DNA from: Planococcus sp. SK3692
GTDB lineage: Bacteria; Bacillota; Bacilli; Bacillales_A; Planococcaceae
NCBI RefSeq assembly: GCF_028890485.2
Contig: NZ_JARCHV010000001.1
Span: 186,001-250,000 of the forward strand
Reading direction: 5' to 3'
DNA length: 64,000 nt
The notes under the pieces are model-generated. The model was not told where the DNA came from, did no database searches, and saw nothing but the letters and a program-made list of their open reading frames with translations. Positions 54,916 through 63,794 of this stretch are shown here, in pieces. The translations under genes were made by a program, and so were the position numbers. The first letter of the stretch is position 1. Every line of letters starts with the position of its first letter.

Positions 54916-54955
54916 AGAAAAACACACACTTTTTCAGACGAAAAAGTGTGTGTCC
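54916..54955 (-). terminator. Terminator after sodA
   Basis: Minus strand ACACACACTTTTT, CGTCTG loop, AAAAAGTGTGTGT, then TTTTTC; perfect 13-bp stem. Confidence 0.88.
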
Positions 54956-54974
54956 AGGTTTCAATATTTAACAA

Positions 54975-55583
54975 TTATTTAGCAGCTTCGTAGCGCTTGG
55001 ACACTTCGTCCCAGTTAACAACGTTCCAGAATGCTGCCAAATAGTCCGGGCGGCGGTTCTGGTATTTCAAGTAGTATGCATGCTCCCAAACGTCCACTCC
55101 AAGAATTGGCGTTTTGCCTTCAGATAGTGGAGAATCCTGGTTTGGTGTTGACGTGACTTCCAACTCGCCGTTAGAGACGACTAGCCAAGCCCAGCCAGAA
55201 CCGAAGCGTGTTTTGCCTGCAGCTTCGAATTTTTCTTTGAACTCGTCAAAGCTTCCGAATTTGCTGTTGATCGCGTCAGCTACTGCACCGGTCGGCTGTC
55301 CGCCGCCATTTGGTGAAAGAAGCTGCCAGAAAAGCGAGTGGTTCGCGTGGCCGCCGCCGTTGTTGCGGACAGCTGTGCGGATATCTTCCGGCACTGCGTT
55401 CAAGTCAGTAATCAATTCTTCGATTGATTTTGAAGAAAGATCGTCATGACCTTCCAAGGCCGCATTTACGTTTGTTACGTACGTGTTGTGGTGTTTCGTG
55501 TGGTGAATGTTCATTGTTTCTTTGTCGATGTGCGGTTCTAGCGCATCGTACGCGTAAGGTAGTTCCGGTAATTCGTATGCCAT
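54975..55583 (-). CDS. sodA: Superoxide dismutase (Mn/Fe type)
   Basis: 202 residues. Metal ligands lie in [12 protein letters not shown] (His about 27), [11 protein letters not shown] (His about 82), and [10 protein letters not shown] (Asp and His about 164/168). Cytoplasmic; converts superoxide to peroxide and oxygen. Sequence most like Bacillus Mn enzymes, but metal choice cannot be fixed by reading. Strong Shine-Dalgarno AAGGAGGAA. Confidence 0.96.
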   Translation of the reverse strand: MAYELPELPYAYDALEPHIDKETMNIHHTKHHNTYVTNVNAALEGHDDLSSKSIEELITDLNAVPEDIRTAVRNNGGGHANHSLFWQLLSPNGGGQPTGAVADAINSKFGSFDEFKEKFEAAGKTRFGSGWAWLVVSNGELEVTSTPNQDSPLSEGKTPILGVDVWEHAYYLKYQNRRPDYLAAFWNVVNWDEVSKRYEAAK

Positions 55584-55700
55584 GATTAAATTCCTCCTTG
55601 AGTCTATTGTTCTACTTTGTTAGCGTATCAAAATTTTCAGACCGACACAAATATAAAGCATATGGACCTGCTTTTTTCAGACCTTAGTCGGAGACAATAG

Positions 55701-56183
55701 TCAAATCACCCAGAAGAACAAGCCGACCATTACGGCTTGTATAACGCCTTTGGTCAGTGCGGAAGTGATAAAACCGACCACAGAACCGACTCCGGAGCGA
55801 ATCGATTTTTTGATCGACGATTTATTGACAAGCATTTCTGCAATAATGGCGCCGAGGAACGGGCCAATGAGGATGCCGGCAAACGGTATGACGAACGGGC
55901 CGAAGATCAATCCGATCGTGCTGCCTACCAAGCCTGCTTTTGAACCGCCGAATTTTTTCACGCCGACCGCGTTGGCCAAAAAGTCTGCGCCGAACAGCAG
56001 CAGAACGAATAAGATTTCGATGAGCCAGAACCACCACGGCAAATCAGCAAAACTGAAAAACAGGCCATAAATGATAAATCCGCCGAAAATGAACAGCGAA
56101 GCCGGGATAACCGGGTACACAAGACCGATAAAACCGATGGCAAAAAACACAATGACAAAAACCCAGCCGACTATTTCGAGCAT
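55701..56183 (-). CDS. yqgC: DUF456 family membrane protein (YqgC-like)
   Basis: 160 residues from the ATG at 56183 (GGAGGG seven bases upstream). Mostly hydrophobic, four to five helices, with Gly-rich repeats (LLGADFLANAVGVKKFGGSKAGLVGSTIG split by helices) typical of DUF456. Function unknown. Lies beside sodA as in B. subtilis. Confidence 0.82.
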   Translation of the reverse strand: MLEIVGWVFVIVFFAIGFIGLVYPVIPASLFIFGGFIIYGLFFSFADLPWWFWLIEILFVLLLFGADFLANAVGVKKFGGSKAGLVGSTIGLIFGPFVIPFAGILIGPFLGAIIAEMLVNKSSIKKSIRSGVGSVVGFITSALTKGVIQAVMVGLFFWVI

Positions 56184-56201
56184 CACGAGCCCTCCTTTTC
56201 C

Positions 56202-56262
56202 GATATAAAAACTCCCTTTCATCGTGCCTTACATTTCGAGAAATGTAAAGGATGAAAGGGAG
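56202..56262 (-). terminator. Terminator after the Na/Pi transporter gene
   Basis: Minus strand long hairpin: ACTCCCTTTCATC ... TTACATTT, CTCG loop, AAATGTAA ... GATGAAAGGGAGT, then TTTTTAT. It starts a few bases after the stop at 56269. Confidence 0.9.
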
Positions 56263-56268
56263 TATGAA

Positions 56269-57900
56269 TCATGTGCGGTTGCCGAGGATAGCTTCCGCGA
56301 TATTGACGGAGTGATCGCCGATCCGCTCCAAGTTGCTGACGATGTCAACAAAGACGATTCCCGCTTGTGCGGAACATGCGCCTTCATTTAGGCGTAGGAT
56401 GTGTTTCTTACGGAATTTGCGTTCCATTTTGTCGATCAAATCTTCTTGCTCTGCCACTTCACGCGCAAGCTCGTGGCTTGTCGTGTCGAGTGCATCAAGT
56501 GATTTCGAAACCGTCGCAATAGTCAATGTGAACATCTCGTCCAAGTCTTCCATCGCTTCGCCGGTCAATTTCACTTTATTCGCTTCCTGGTAATCGATCA
56601 ATTCGATAATGTTCTCGAAATGATCGCCGATACGTTCGATATCGCGGACCGTTTCCATCAGCATCGTGTGGCGAGTGGAATCTGCTGCTGAGATCGATTC
56701 TGCGGAAATGAGCACAAGATAATCGGTGATTTTGCCGTCCAGGTTATTGATGGCGTCTTCCAATTGATAGCCCATTTCAGCATGTTTCTTACTTTTCGTT
56801 TTCAAATACTCATATGTTTCTTCGAGACCTTGCACGGAATATTTACCCATGCGCAAGACTTCTTCTTTGGCCTGGCCAAGAGCGATCGATGGCGATTGCT
56901 CGATGAAGTTCAAGTCCAAATGCTTCGGCTTGAATTCGATTAGTACTTCGTCCCCTGGAATCACTTTTGTGACAAGGTATGCCCAAGCACCGATCAACGG
57001 GAATTGGATCAAAGTGTTCACAACGTTGAACGTCCCGTGCGCAAATGCAATCTGCATTTTCGCCTCAAGGTCCAAAACGGCTGTGATCCACTCGACATAC
57101 GCCGTAAACGGCACCAAGAAAATCAGGAAAATGATGGAGCCGATGACATTGAACAAAACATGGACAGCTGCTGCACGGCGCGCGGCGATGGATGTGCCGA
57201 GTGCTGCGAGCACCGCTGTCACAGTCGTTCCGATATTGTCACCGAAGAGAACCGGCAATGCGGCATCAAGCGTAACCAAGTTCTCTGCGTAGAGTCCTTG
57301 GAGAATGGCGATCGTCCCGCTGGAGCTTTGGACGATAAACGTAAAGATTGTCCCTGCTGCAACGCCAAGGATCGGGAATTCACTCAAGTTGACGGTCATG
57401 TCGATGAAGGCCGGCAATTCACGCAACGGCTTCATCGCCCCGCTCATCGTTTCCATCCCGAAGAACAATCCACCAAAACCGAAAATGACTTGCCCGATAT
57501 TCTGGATTTGGTTTTTCTTGATGAAGAAAATCAAGAAGGCACCGACTGCCATGATTGGCAAGGCATATGCGCCGACGTCCAATCCGATGATGAAGGCCGT
57601 TACGGTCGTTCCGATATTCGCACCCATGATGACGCCGATTGCTTGTCTTAGCGTCATGAAACCGGCACTAACGAGGCCGACGACAATAACGGTCGTCCCT
57701 GAACTTGATTGGATCAAGATCGTTACGACGATACCGACCAACACCCCCATAAACGGGTTGGTCGTGAAACGGTCCAAGATGTCCCGCAATTTATCGCCTG
57801 CAGCTTTCTGTAAAGCGTCACCCATATACTTGATTGAGAATAGGAAAATACCGAGTCCCCCGAAGAAGGTAAACAGCAATTCCTGCCAATTCATTTCCAC
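56269..57900 (-). CDS. nptA: Na+/phosphate cotransporter, NptA/YjbB type with PhoU-like tail
   Basis: 543 residues. Two Na/Pi-cotransport repeats with the QSSSGTT and QSSSGTI signatures (VTILIQSSSGTTVIVVG about 60, FTIVQSSSGTIAI-type about 185) in eight or so membrane helices, then a cytosolic PhoU-like helical domain (about 340-543). A low-cost phosphate importer that supplements Pst. GTG start at 57900 (or ATG two codons later). A PhoP box of the same geometry as that of pstS lies upstream. Confidence 0.9.
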   Translation of the reverse strand: MEMNWQELLFTFFGGLGIFLFSIKYMGDALQKAAGDKLRDILDRFTTNPFMGVLVGIVVTILIQSSSGTTVIVVGLVSAGFMTLRQAIGVIMGANIGTTVTAFIIGLDVGAYALPIMAVGAFLIFFIKKNQIQNIGQVIFGFGGLFFGMETMSGAMKPLRELPAFIDMTVNLSEFPILGVAAGTIFTFIVQSSSGTIAILQGLYAENLVTLDAALPVLFGDNIGTTVTAVLAALGTSIAARRAAAVHVLFNVIGSIIFLIFLVPFTAYVEWITAVLDLEAKMQIAFAHGTFNVVNTLIQFPLIGAWAYLVTKVIPGDEVLIEFKPKHLDLNFIEQSPSIALGQAKEEVLRMGKYSVQGLEETYEYLKTKSKKHAEMGYQLEDAINNLDGKITDYLVLISAESISAADSTRHTMLMETVRDIERIGDHFENIIELIDYQEANKVKLTGEAMEDLDEMFTLTIATVSKSLDALDTTSHELAREVAEQEDLIDKMERKFRKKHILRLNEGACSAQAGIVFVDIVSNLERIGDHSVNIAEAILGNRT

Positions 57901-57920
57901 GATTCACATTCAACTCCTAA

Positions 57921-57974
57921 ATATAACGTAATCACACCTCACCTATTATGAAGACTTCGCTAAGTAAATGTAAA
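57921..57974 (-). promoter_or_regulatory. PhoP box and -10 of nptA
   Basis: Minus strand: TTTACA, 5 bases, TTAGCG, 5 bases, TTCATA (57974-57947), then 20 bases to TTATAT (57926-57921). First and third hexamers, the 11-base period and the 20-base distance equal those at pstS. Confidence 0.7.
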
Positions 57975-58070
57975 TACCTTTATTGAAAATTTACAAACCC
58001 GTAACATTAGCCCCCGGTATTCCCCAGTTAACGTGATAATATTACAATACATAGGGAAAGGAAGATCGAA

Positions 58071-58580
58071 GTGAACCTCTATCAACTATTCAAAGCAAGT
58101 TTTATGGAGCCCAAAAAACGGGCGGCGGTCCGCATCATGCCGATCGGCCGCATCCTGAAATTCGTTTTCTTGTTCATTGCCTTGCTGTCGCTTATCTCAT
58201 TTGCCGAGTTCGCGCTTGGCATCGGCTCGAGCTCTTCTGAACTGGAGGGCTTGCTGCAATTCATCGAAGAAATCGAATGGCTCCTGTACCCGTTTGCACT
58301 CGTTTTTTTATTCGTCTCGACGACGCTTTACCATTTCATTAAAATTAGCGTCTTTGCCGCATTTGGCTACGGCTTTCTCGCTTTGCTCAAACGCCGCGGG
58401 GAATACCGCCATATGTGGCGTACAGCAGCGCTTGCCGTCACTGTTCCCACCATTGTCGCTTTCGTCGCGAGCTTCTGGACCAATAACTTATGGATATCGC
58501 TCGCGACTTCCATTTGGACACTGTTTCTTCTATATAGTGCAGCTCGTTTCTATCCAAAAGCCCCACCCGCAAAAAAATAG
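58071..58580 (+). CDS. yqgB: DUF1189 family membrane protein (YqgB-like)
   Basis: 169 residues, GTG start at 58071 after GGAAAGGAAG. Begins NLYQLFKASFMEPKKRAAVRI, typical for DUF1189, then about four membrane helices. Function unknown. Divergent from nptA, with about 170 bases between, and same orientation as ispG; neighbours as in B. subtilis. Confidence 0.8.
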   Translation: MNLYQLFKASFMEPKKRAAVRIMPIGRILKFVFLFIALLSLISFAEFALGIGSSSSELEGLLQFIEEIEWLLYPFALVFLFVSTTLYHFIKISVFAAFGYGFLALLKRRGEYRHMWRTAALAVTVPTIVAFVASFWTNNLWISLATSIWTLFLLYSAARFYPKAPPAKK

Positions 58581-58629
58581 CGCTTGTATTGCAGTACTGT
58601 AAAGAATCCTGCGCTTACAGCCGTCTTTC

Positions 58630-58659
58630 TTGTCTTTTCAAACGAGACACTGCTAAAAT
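58630..58659 (+). promoter_or_regulatory. Candidate promoter for ispG
   Basis: TTGTCT, 18-base spacer, TAAAAT. It would give a leader of nearly 100 bases with two small hairpins (GCACG...CGTGC near 58690 and TCCGGTTTACCGGA near 58731). Confidence 0.5.
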
Positions 58660-58762
58660 GGCTATAGGCAAGAGAAATAGACCCGCACGCAGATGTCGTG
58701 CAAGGGTAAGCTGAGTAATCGTCCGGTTTACCGGAAACTCACAAAAAGGAGAGAATTTTAAC

Positions 58763-59890
58763 ATGAGCGAAATGACTCACCGTTCAAAAACACGCCCCGT
58801 CAAAGTCGGCGATATTACGATTGGCGGCAGCAATGAACTATTCATACAAAGTATGGCAACAACGAAAACACACGACGTAGAAGCGACGGTAGCGGAGATT
58901 CTCCGCCTCGAAGAAGCCGGATGCCAAGTCGTCCGTGTCGCATGTCCCGATGAGCGAGCAGCATATGCCATTGGCGAGATCAAAAAGCGCATCAACATTC
59001 CTTTGGTCGTCGATATTCATTTCGATTACAAATTAGCGTTGATCGCCATCGAGCAAGGCGCTGACAAAATCCGCATCAACCCAGGCAATATCGGCCGCCG
59101 CGAAAAAGTTGAAGCGGTCGTCAATGCAGCAAAAGCGAAAGGCATTCCGATCCGTATCGGCGTCAATGCCGGTTCACTCGAACGCAAAATCCTCGAGAAA
59201 TACGGCTATCCGACAGCGGACGGCATGGTGGAATCAGCCTTGCACCATATCAAGATCCTAGAAGACCTTGATTTCCACGACATCATCGTCTCATTGAAAG
59301 CATCTGATGTCAGCTTGGCTGTGGAAGCTTATGAAAAAGCATCGAAAGCATTTGACTACCCGCTCCACCTCGGCATTACGGAATCCGGCACATTGTTCTC
59401 CGGTACCGTAAAAAGTTCTGCAGGGCTCGGGGCATTACTTGCTAAAGGCATCGGCAACACATTACGCGTGTCATTGAGTGCAGACCCTGTTGAAGAAGTC
59501 AAAGTCGCTCGTGAACTGTTGAAAGTATTTGGCTTGTCATCGAATGCTGCGACACTCATCTCATGCCCGACTTGCGGCCGCATTGAGATCGACTTGATCT
59601 CGATCGCGAATGAAGTGGAAGAATACATCTCCCACATCAAAGCACCGCTGAAAGTAGCTGTTCTCGGCTGTGCCGTTAACGGTCCAGGGGAAGCACGCGA
59701 AGCGGACATCGGCATCGCTGGTGCTCGCGGTGAAGGCCTGCTGTTCATGCACGGGAAAACAGTCCGTAAAGTGCCTGAAGAAACAATGGTCGAGGAATTG
59801 AAGATCGAGATCGATAAATTGGCAGAAGAATACTTCGCCAAACAAGCGGAAGAAAAAAAGCAAAAGGAACTGGAACAACAACAAGCATAA
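58763..59890 (+). CDS. ispG: 4-hydroxy-3-methylbut-2-enyl diphosphate synthase (IspG/GcpE)
   Basis: 375 residues. TIM barrel plus C-terminal [4Fe-4S] domain with Cys in SCPTCGR and [10 protein letters not shown]. Penultimate step of the MEP pathway; completes, with dxs and ispA in this window, part of the isoprenoid set. AAAGGAG before the ATG. The last 25 residues are a Lys/Glu/Gln-rich helical tail. Confidence 0.96.
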   Translation: MSEMTHRSKTRPVKVGDITIGGSNELFIQSMATTKTHDVEATVAEILRLEEAGCQVVRVACPDERAAYAIGEIKKRINIPLVVDIHFDYKLALIAIEQGADKIRINPGNIGRREKVEAVVNAAKAKGIPIRIGVNAGSLERKILEKYGYPTADGMVESALHHIKILEDLDFHDIIVSLKASDVSLAVEAYEKASKAFDYPLHLGITESGTLFSGTVKSSAGLGALLAKGIGNTLRVSLSADPVEEVKVARELLKVFGLSSNAATLISCPTCGRIEIDLISIANEVEEYISHIKAPLKVAVLGCAVNGPGEAREADIGIAGARGEGLLFMHGKTVRKVPEETMVEELKIEIDKLAEEYFAKQAEEKKQKELEQQQA

Positions 59891-59902
59891 GGTTGTGATC
59901 AT

Positions 59903-60490
59903 ATGTACCGATTTGGCATCGATATCGATGGCACCGTCACTTGCCCTACATCGTTGATTCCCCATATTAATGAAGCGTTCGGTAGTGAATTGACCATCGA
60001 AGATATCCGGGAATACGATCTGACAGCTGCCTTGCCGCAGCTTGATAAGAAAGAGTTCTACTCCTGGTTTAAAAAGCACGAACCGAAAATTTATGCGTCT
60101 TCACCTATTTCGAAAGACGCCAAACGAATCATCAATAACTGGAAAGACCAATACGAACTGTATTTTATCTCCGCTCGTGGAGATAACGTTCGAAACGTTA
60201 CATTCGATTGGTTTGAACAGCATGCGATTGCATACGACCATATCGAATTGATTGGTACGCATAAAAAAATCAGCACCGCCAAAGCGCATAATGTTGATTT
60301 GTTCTTCGAAGACAAACATGACAACGCGGTTGAAATTTCCGAAGAACTCGACATTCCGGTCATTTTGTTCGACACTCCTTACAATCGTGAGCCGGTGCCA
60401 AACAAGGTCGTCCGCGTCTTCGATTGGCTCGAAGCCGAAGCGTGGGTAAAAAAAGAGTTCGGTGTCCAACAGGAATTACTTAAGCGGTAA
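59903..60490 (+). CDS. HAD-superfamily 5' nucleotidase (YqfW-like)
   Basis: 195 residues. HAD motif I FGIDIDGTVT (catalytic Asp pair), motif II FISARGD, motif III in KKISTAKAHNVDLFFEDKHDN. Similar to the NT5C/deoxyribonucleotidase group; substrate not known. Twelve bases after ispG, probably the same transcript, ended by the terminator at 60494. Confidence 0.83.
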   Translation: MYRFGIDIDGTVTCPTSLIPHINEAFGSELTIEDIREYDLTAALPQLDKKEFYSWFKKHEPKIYASSPISKDAKRIINNWKDQYELYFISARGDNVRNVTFDWFEQHAIAYDHIELIGTHKKISTAKAHNVDLFFEDKHDNAVEISEELDIPVILFDTPYNREPVPNKVVRVFDWLEAEAWVKKEFGVQQELLKR

Positions 60491-60493
60491 ACG

Positions 60494-60525
60494 AAGAGCG
60501 CAAGTTTAAACTTGCGCTTTTTTTA
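60494..60525 (+). terminator. Terminator after the ispG unit
   Basis: GAGCGCAAGTTT / AAACTTGCGCTTTTTTT palindrome, seven bases after the stop. Confidence 0.9.
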
Positions 60526-60551
60526 TTTGTCCGTTTCTATTGTGAGTAGAT

Positions 60552-60589
60552 AAAAGGGCCTGACAGCATTAGCTGTCAGGCCCTTTTTA
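60552..60589 (-). terminator. Terminator after zur
   Basis: AAAAGGGCCTGACAGC, ATTA loop, GCTGTCAGGCCCTTTTT; near-perfect stem just beyond the zur stop at 60600. Confidence 0.9.
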
Positions 60590-60599
60590 TTACTAGCGT

Positions 60600-61010
60600 T
60601 TATTTACATTCCGGGCATTTCCCGTAGATTTCGAATTTGTGGTTGTCGATTTCATAGGCCGGCAATGCTGCTCCCAACAAGTCCATCGGGCAAAGCGGAA
60701 TTTCCTTGATCTTGCCGCAGTCCATGCAGATGAAATGATGGTGGTGATGGTCGCTTTCGCAATGCATGCGGAAATGCTTTTCACCGGACAACTCGGTCGC
60801 CTCCAAAATATCGAGCGACACAAACGTCGCCAGGTTTCGGTAAACGGTATCGTAGCTCATGCTCGGGTAGTCTTTTTGCATGACATCCAAAATATCACGG
60901 GCGGTCAGATAGCGTTCGTCCCCTTCGAAGATTTCCAGAATCTGATTGCGTTTTGTCGTTTCCTTAAAACCGTTTTCTTTCAGGATGCCCCACGCTTTCG
61001 TTAAATTCAT
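60600..61010 (-). CDS. zur: Zinc uptake regulator Zur (Fur family)
   Basis: 136 residues. N-terminal winged helix (TTKRNQILEIFEGDERYLTARDILDVM...SYDTVYRNLATF), His-rich regulatory site SDHHHHHFICMDCGK and two CxxC pairs (CMDC, CPEC) for structural zinc. The five His run and association with znuCB point to zinc rather than iron. Overlaps znuB by four bases, so zur is the last gene of the uptake operon and is itself under the Zur box. Confidence 0.92.
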   Translation of the reverse strand: MNLTKAWGILKENGFKETTKRNQILEIFEGDERYLTARDILDVMQKDYPSMSYDTVYRNLATFVSLDILEATELSGEKHFRMHCESDHHHHHFICMDCGKIKEIPLCPMDLLGAALPAYEIDNHKFEIYGKCPECK

Positions 61011-61861
61011 GCGGCTGCCCCCCTTTTCTTAGATAACGAGATTTTTCGATAAGCCAGAATGACCAGCAGAATGGCGATGGATGTGACAACAATTGTGCCC
61101 CCTGGCGCTAAATCGAAATAAAAGGCGGTGACCAGTCCCGTCAGGACCGATATTTCACCGAATAAAATTGAGAGCCAGATGGTTTGCTTAAAGCTTTTGG
61201 CGACGCGCATGGCTGTCGCTACCGGAATGGTCATCAGAGATGACACGAGAAGAATGCCAACGATGCGCATCGAACCGGCAATGACCAATGCGGTGACAAT
61301 CATGAACAAAAAGTGGATCCACTTTGCTGGCAGCCCGGATGCCCGTGCGTATTCGTCATCAAACGACAAGACGAATAACTCCTTGAAGAAGATGCGGATA
61401 AACGCCAGCACAATTACGGCGATCCCTGCGACAATAAATAAGTCCTGGCGGCTGACAGCTGATACGGTGCCGAAAAGATACCCGAACAAATCGCTCGAGA
61501 ATCCTTCCGCCAGGGAAATAAAAATGGCGCCAAAGCCAATGCCGGCAGAAAGGATGATCGGAATGGCCAGTTCTTCGTAATGCTTATAGACGCTGCGCAG
61601 CCGCTCAATAAGCATCGAGCCCATCACGGAGGAAGCAATCCCGAGATACAACGGATTCAGTAGCGCGAGCGCCCCAACACTTTGGCTTAAATAAAGGCTT
61701 CCGGCAATGCCGGCAAGCGTTACATGGCTTAAAGCATCTGCGATCAGCGACAGCCTTCTTACGACGATAAAGACACCGAGCAGCGGTGCGATAACGCCGA
61801 TGATCAAGCCGGATGCGAATGCGTTTTGCAAAAACTCATAGGATAGAATAGCGTCAAGCAT
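61007..61861 (-). CDS. znuB: Zinc ABC transporter permease ZnuB
   Basis: 284 residues from the ATG at 61861. ABC-3 family permease with about eight membrane helices (FASGLIIGVIAPLLGVFIVVRR, ADALSHVTLAGIAGSLYL as the conserved Ser-His segment). Its start overlaps znuC by eight bases. The open frame to 61930 lies inside znuC. No substrate-binding lipoprotein (ZnuA) is in the window. Confidence 0.93.
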   Translation of the reverse strand: MLDAILSYEFLQNAFASGLIIGVIAPLLGVFIVVRRLSLIADALSHVTLAGIAGSLYLSQSVGALALLNPLYLGIASSVMGSMLIERLRSVYKHYEELAIPIILSAGIGFGAIFISLAEGFSSDLFGYLFGTVSAVSRQDLFIVAGIAVIVLAFIRIFFKELFVLSFDDEYARASGLPAKWIHFLFMIVTALVIAGSMRIVGILLVSSLMTIPVATAMRVAKSFKQTIWLSILFGEISVLTGLVTAFYFDLAPGGTIVVTSIAILLVILAYRKISLSKKRGAAA

Positions 61862-62627
61862 GTGTATGGCTTCCTTCCGTATGATGGATTTTCCGGACGG
61901 AATGCCCATACCACGCTTCGCGCTCTTCATCGCTCATCATATGCAATTGGTCTTTAAAGCCGTGGAAATGGATGGTTTGGTTCAAGCAAGCGACGTGCGA
62001 GATGCGGTCGGTCACCGTATCGACGTCATGCGTCACGAGCACCAGCGTAATATTGCGTTCCCGGTTGAGCGCAGCGAGCATGTCGTAGAACGCCTGCACG
62101 TTTTGGACGTCAATGCCGACAGTCGGTTCATCGAGTATGAGCACTTTCGGCTTGGCGACAAGCGCGCGAGCTATAAAGACGCGCTGCTGCTGCCCCCCAG
62201 AAAGTTCGCTGATGCTGCGGTTTTTAAAGGATTTCATGCCCACTGCATTCAGCGCTTCTTCGACTTGCTGGGCTGTGTTTTTCGGGAGTTTATGGAACAA
62301 GCCGGCTTTTTTCGCCAGGCCACCTGCCACTACTTCCTGAACAGTTGCCGGAAAAGCCGAGTTGAACGAATTCGACTTTTGCGACACATAGCCAATCCAT
62401 TCGCGGTGTTTGAACTGTCTCGAATCAACGCCGAACAATTCCACGCTGCCTTCGGAAGGCCGGATAAGCCCGAGCATGATTTTCAATAAAGTCGATTTCC
62501 CCGATCCGTTTGGTCCGAGTATCGCCAGGAAATCGCCTTCCTCCACTGCCATCGAAATGTGATCCAGTGCTTTTGTTTGTTCATATTCATAGCTGACTTC
62601 TTTAATGTTGATTAATGGCGCTGCCAT
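61854..62627 (-). CDS. znuC: Zinc ABC transporter ATP-binding protein ZnuC
   Basis: 257 residues. Walker A GPNGSGKSTLLKIM, signature LSGGQQQRVFIARAL, Walker B LILDEPTVGID. C-terminus has extra His residues (HSVRKIHHTEGSHTHA). Start ATG after AAAAGGGG. First gene of znuC-znuB-zur. Confidence 0.94.
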   Translation of the reverse strand: MAAPLINIKEVSYEYEQTKALDHISMAVEEGDFLAILGPNGSGKSTLLKIMLGLIRPSEGSVELFGVDSRQFKHREWIGYVSQKSNSFNSAFPATVQEVVAGGLAKKAGLFHKLPKNTAQQVEEALNAVGMKSFKNRSISELSGGQQQRVFIARALVAKPKVLILDEPTVGIDVQNVQAFYDMLAALNRERNITLVLVTHDVDTVTDRISHVACLNQTIHFHGFKDQLHMMSDEEREAWYGHSVRKIHHTEGSHTHA

Positions 62628-62643
62628 AGGGACGCCCCTTTTC

Positions 62644-62664
62644 CAATAAGAATGATTACGATTT
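62644..62664. promoter_or_regulatory. Zur box
   Basis: 21-base palindrome near AAATCGTAATNATTACGATTT; the right half (plus strand ATTACGATTT) is perfect, the left half keeps 6 or so of 10. It lies just downstream of the -10 of znuC, where binding would block transcription. Confidence 0.85.
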
Positions 62665-62673
62665 ACTATAGAA

Positions 62674-62702
62674 AGTATAGAGCACTTGTCTGCTCCTGTA
62701 AA
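62674..62702 (-). promoter_or_regulatory. Sigma-A promoter of znuC-znuB-zur
   Basis: Minus strand TTTACA, 17-base spacer, TATACT; both boxes near consensus. Confidence 0.8.
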
Positions 62703-62818
62703 CCGTTTGGGCTTTTAAATAACGCTTTTGGAAGTCGATCAGCAAACTGCAAATCGTAAAAGCCTCATTGCTTTATCTTGCGCGGCCCTTTTCCGATTCG
62801 GACTGCTTTTAACTTCAA

Positions 62819-62876
62819 ATAAAAAAAGGCTGTTCGAAATGCCATGTTTCATGACTTTTCGCAACAGCCTTTTCCT
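62819..62876 (-). terminator. Terminator after nfo
   Basis: Minus strand AAAAGGCTGTTGCGAAAAGTCATG / CATGGCATTTCGAACAGCCTTTTTTT, split stem with AA-rich loop, directly after the nfo stop. (Long stems shown in two parts; 20 bases or fewer pair without gaps.). Confidence 0.8.
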
Positions 62877-62882
62877 TCATTA

Positions 62883-63782
62883 TTATGATTCGATCGGCAA
62901 TTTCATCTTCTCAATGTCATCAGGCGCAAAAATGCCGTTTTTGAACATCTCGATTTCATATGCGTAGGGTGCTTTTTTCTTTTTCGCATCCAGGCCGACA
63001 TACGGCGTTTCGAGTATTTTCGGCACATGCATCAATTGTTTGTGGTGGACAATTGAATTGAGTGCGTCAAAACCGATTTCGCCGAAGCCGATGTTCTCGT
63101 GGCGGTCTTTCCCTGCCCCGCGCACGTTTTTACTGTCGTTGATGTGCAGCACTTGCAGACGATCGATTCCGATAATGCGGTCGAATTCCGCCAACACCCC
63201 GTCAAAATCTTCTTTGATGTTATAACCGGCATCGTGAACGTGGCAAGTATCAAAGCACACCGACAGACGCTCGTTGTGAGTGACGCCATTGATGATCGCC
63301 GCCAGCTCCTCAAAGCTTCTGCCAATTTCTGTTCCTTTTCCAGCCATCGTCTCAAGGGCGATGTTGACCGGAAAATCCTGCGTCAACACTTCATTCAAGC
63401 CTTCGATGATTTTCTGTGTGCCGGCTTCCACTCCCGCGCCGACATGTGCACCGGGATGCAAGACGATTTGTTCCGCACCGAGTGCTGCCGTGCGTTCGAT
63501 TTCCGACTGCAAGAACTCAACGCCGAGTTCGAATGTTGCCGGTTTAGTTGTGTTAGCAATATTGATGATATAAGGTGCGTGAACGATGATATTCGACAGG
63601 CCATGCTCTGCCATATGCGCCCGTCCCGCTTCGATATTCAATTCTTCGATCGGTTTGCGGCGCGTGTTTTGCGGTGCGCCCGTATAGATCATAAAAGTCG
63701 TAGAGCCGTAGGAAGCGGCTTCCTCACTCGCGCCGAGAAGCATTTTCTTGCCGCTCATCGAGACATGCGATCCTAATAGCAT
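62883..63782 (-). CDS. nfo: Endonuclease IV
   Basis: 299 residues, AP endonuclease 2 family TIM barrel with three-zinc centre. Metal ligand motifs: [43 protein letters not shown] and [10 protein letters not shown]. Base excision repair of abasic sites. Starts 12 bases after the end of cshB, with GTAAGGGG upstream, as for yqfR-yqfS in B. subtilis. Confidence 0.95.
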   Translation of the reverse strand: MLLGSHVSMSGKKMLLGASEEAASYGSTTFMIYTGAPQNTRRKPIEELNIEAGRAHMAEHGLSNIIVHAPYIINIANTTKPATFELGVEFLQSEIERTAALGAEQIVLHPGAHVGAGVEAGTQKIIEGLNEVLTQDFPVNIALETMAGKGTEIGRSFEELAAIINGVTHNERLSVCFDTCHVHDAGYNIKEDFDGVLAEFDRIIGIDRLQVLHINDSKNVRGAGKDRHENIGFGEIGFDALNSIVHHKQLMHVPKILETPYVGLDAKKKKAPYAYEIEMFKNGIFAPDDIEKMKLPIES

Positions 63783-63794
63783 TCAAAAAACCCC

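Noticed and set aside
62728-62967. 79-codon plus-strand frame across the nfo terminator
   Set aside because: It runs through the nfo terminator hairpin and into the end of nfo in antisense; no ribosome site.
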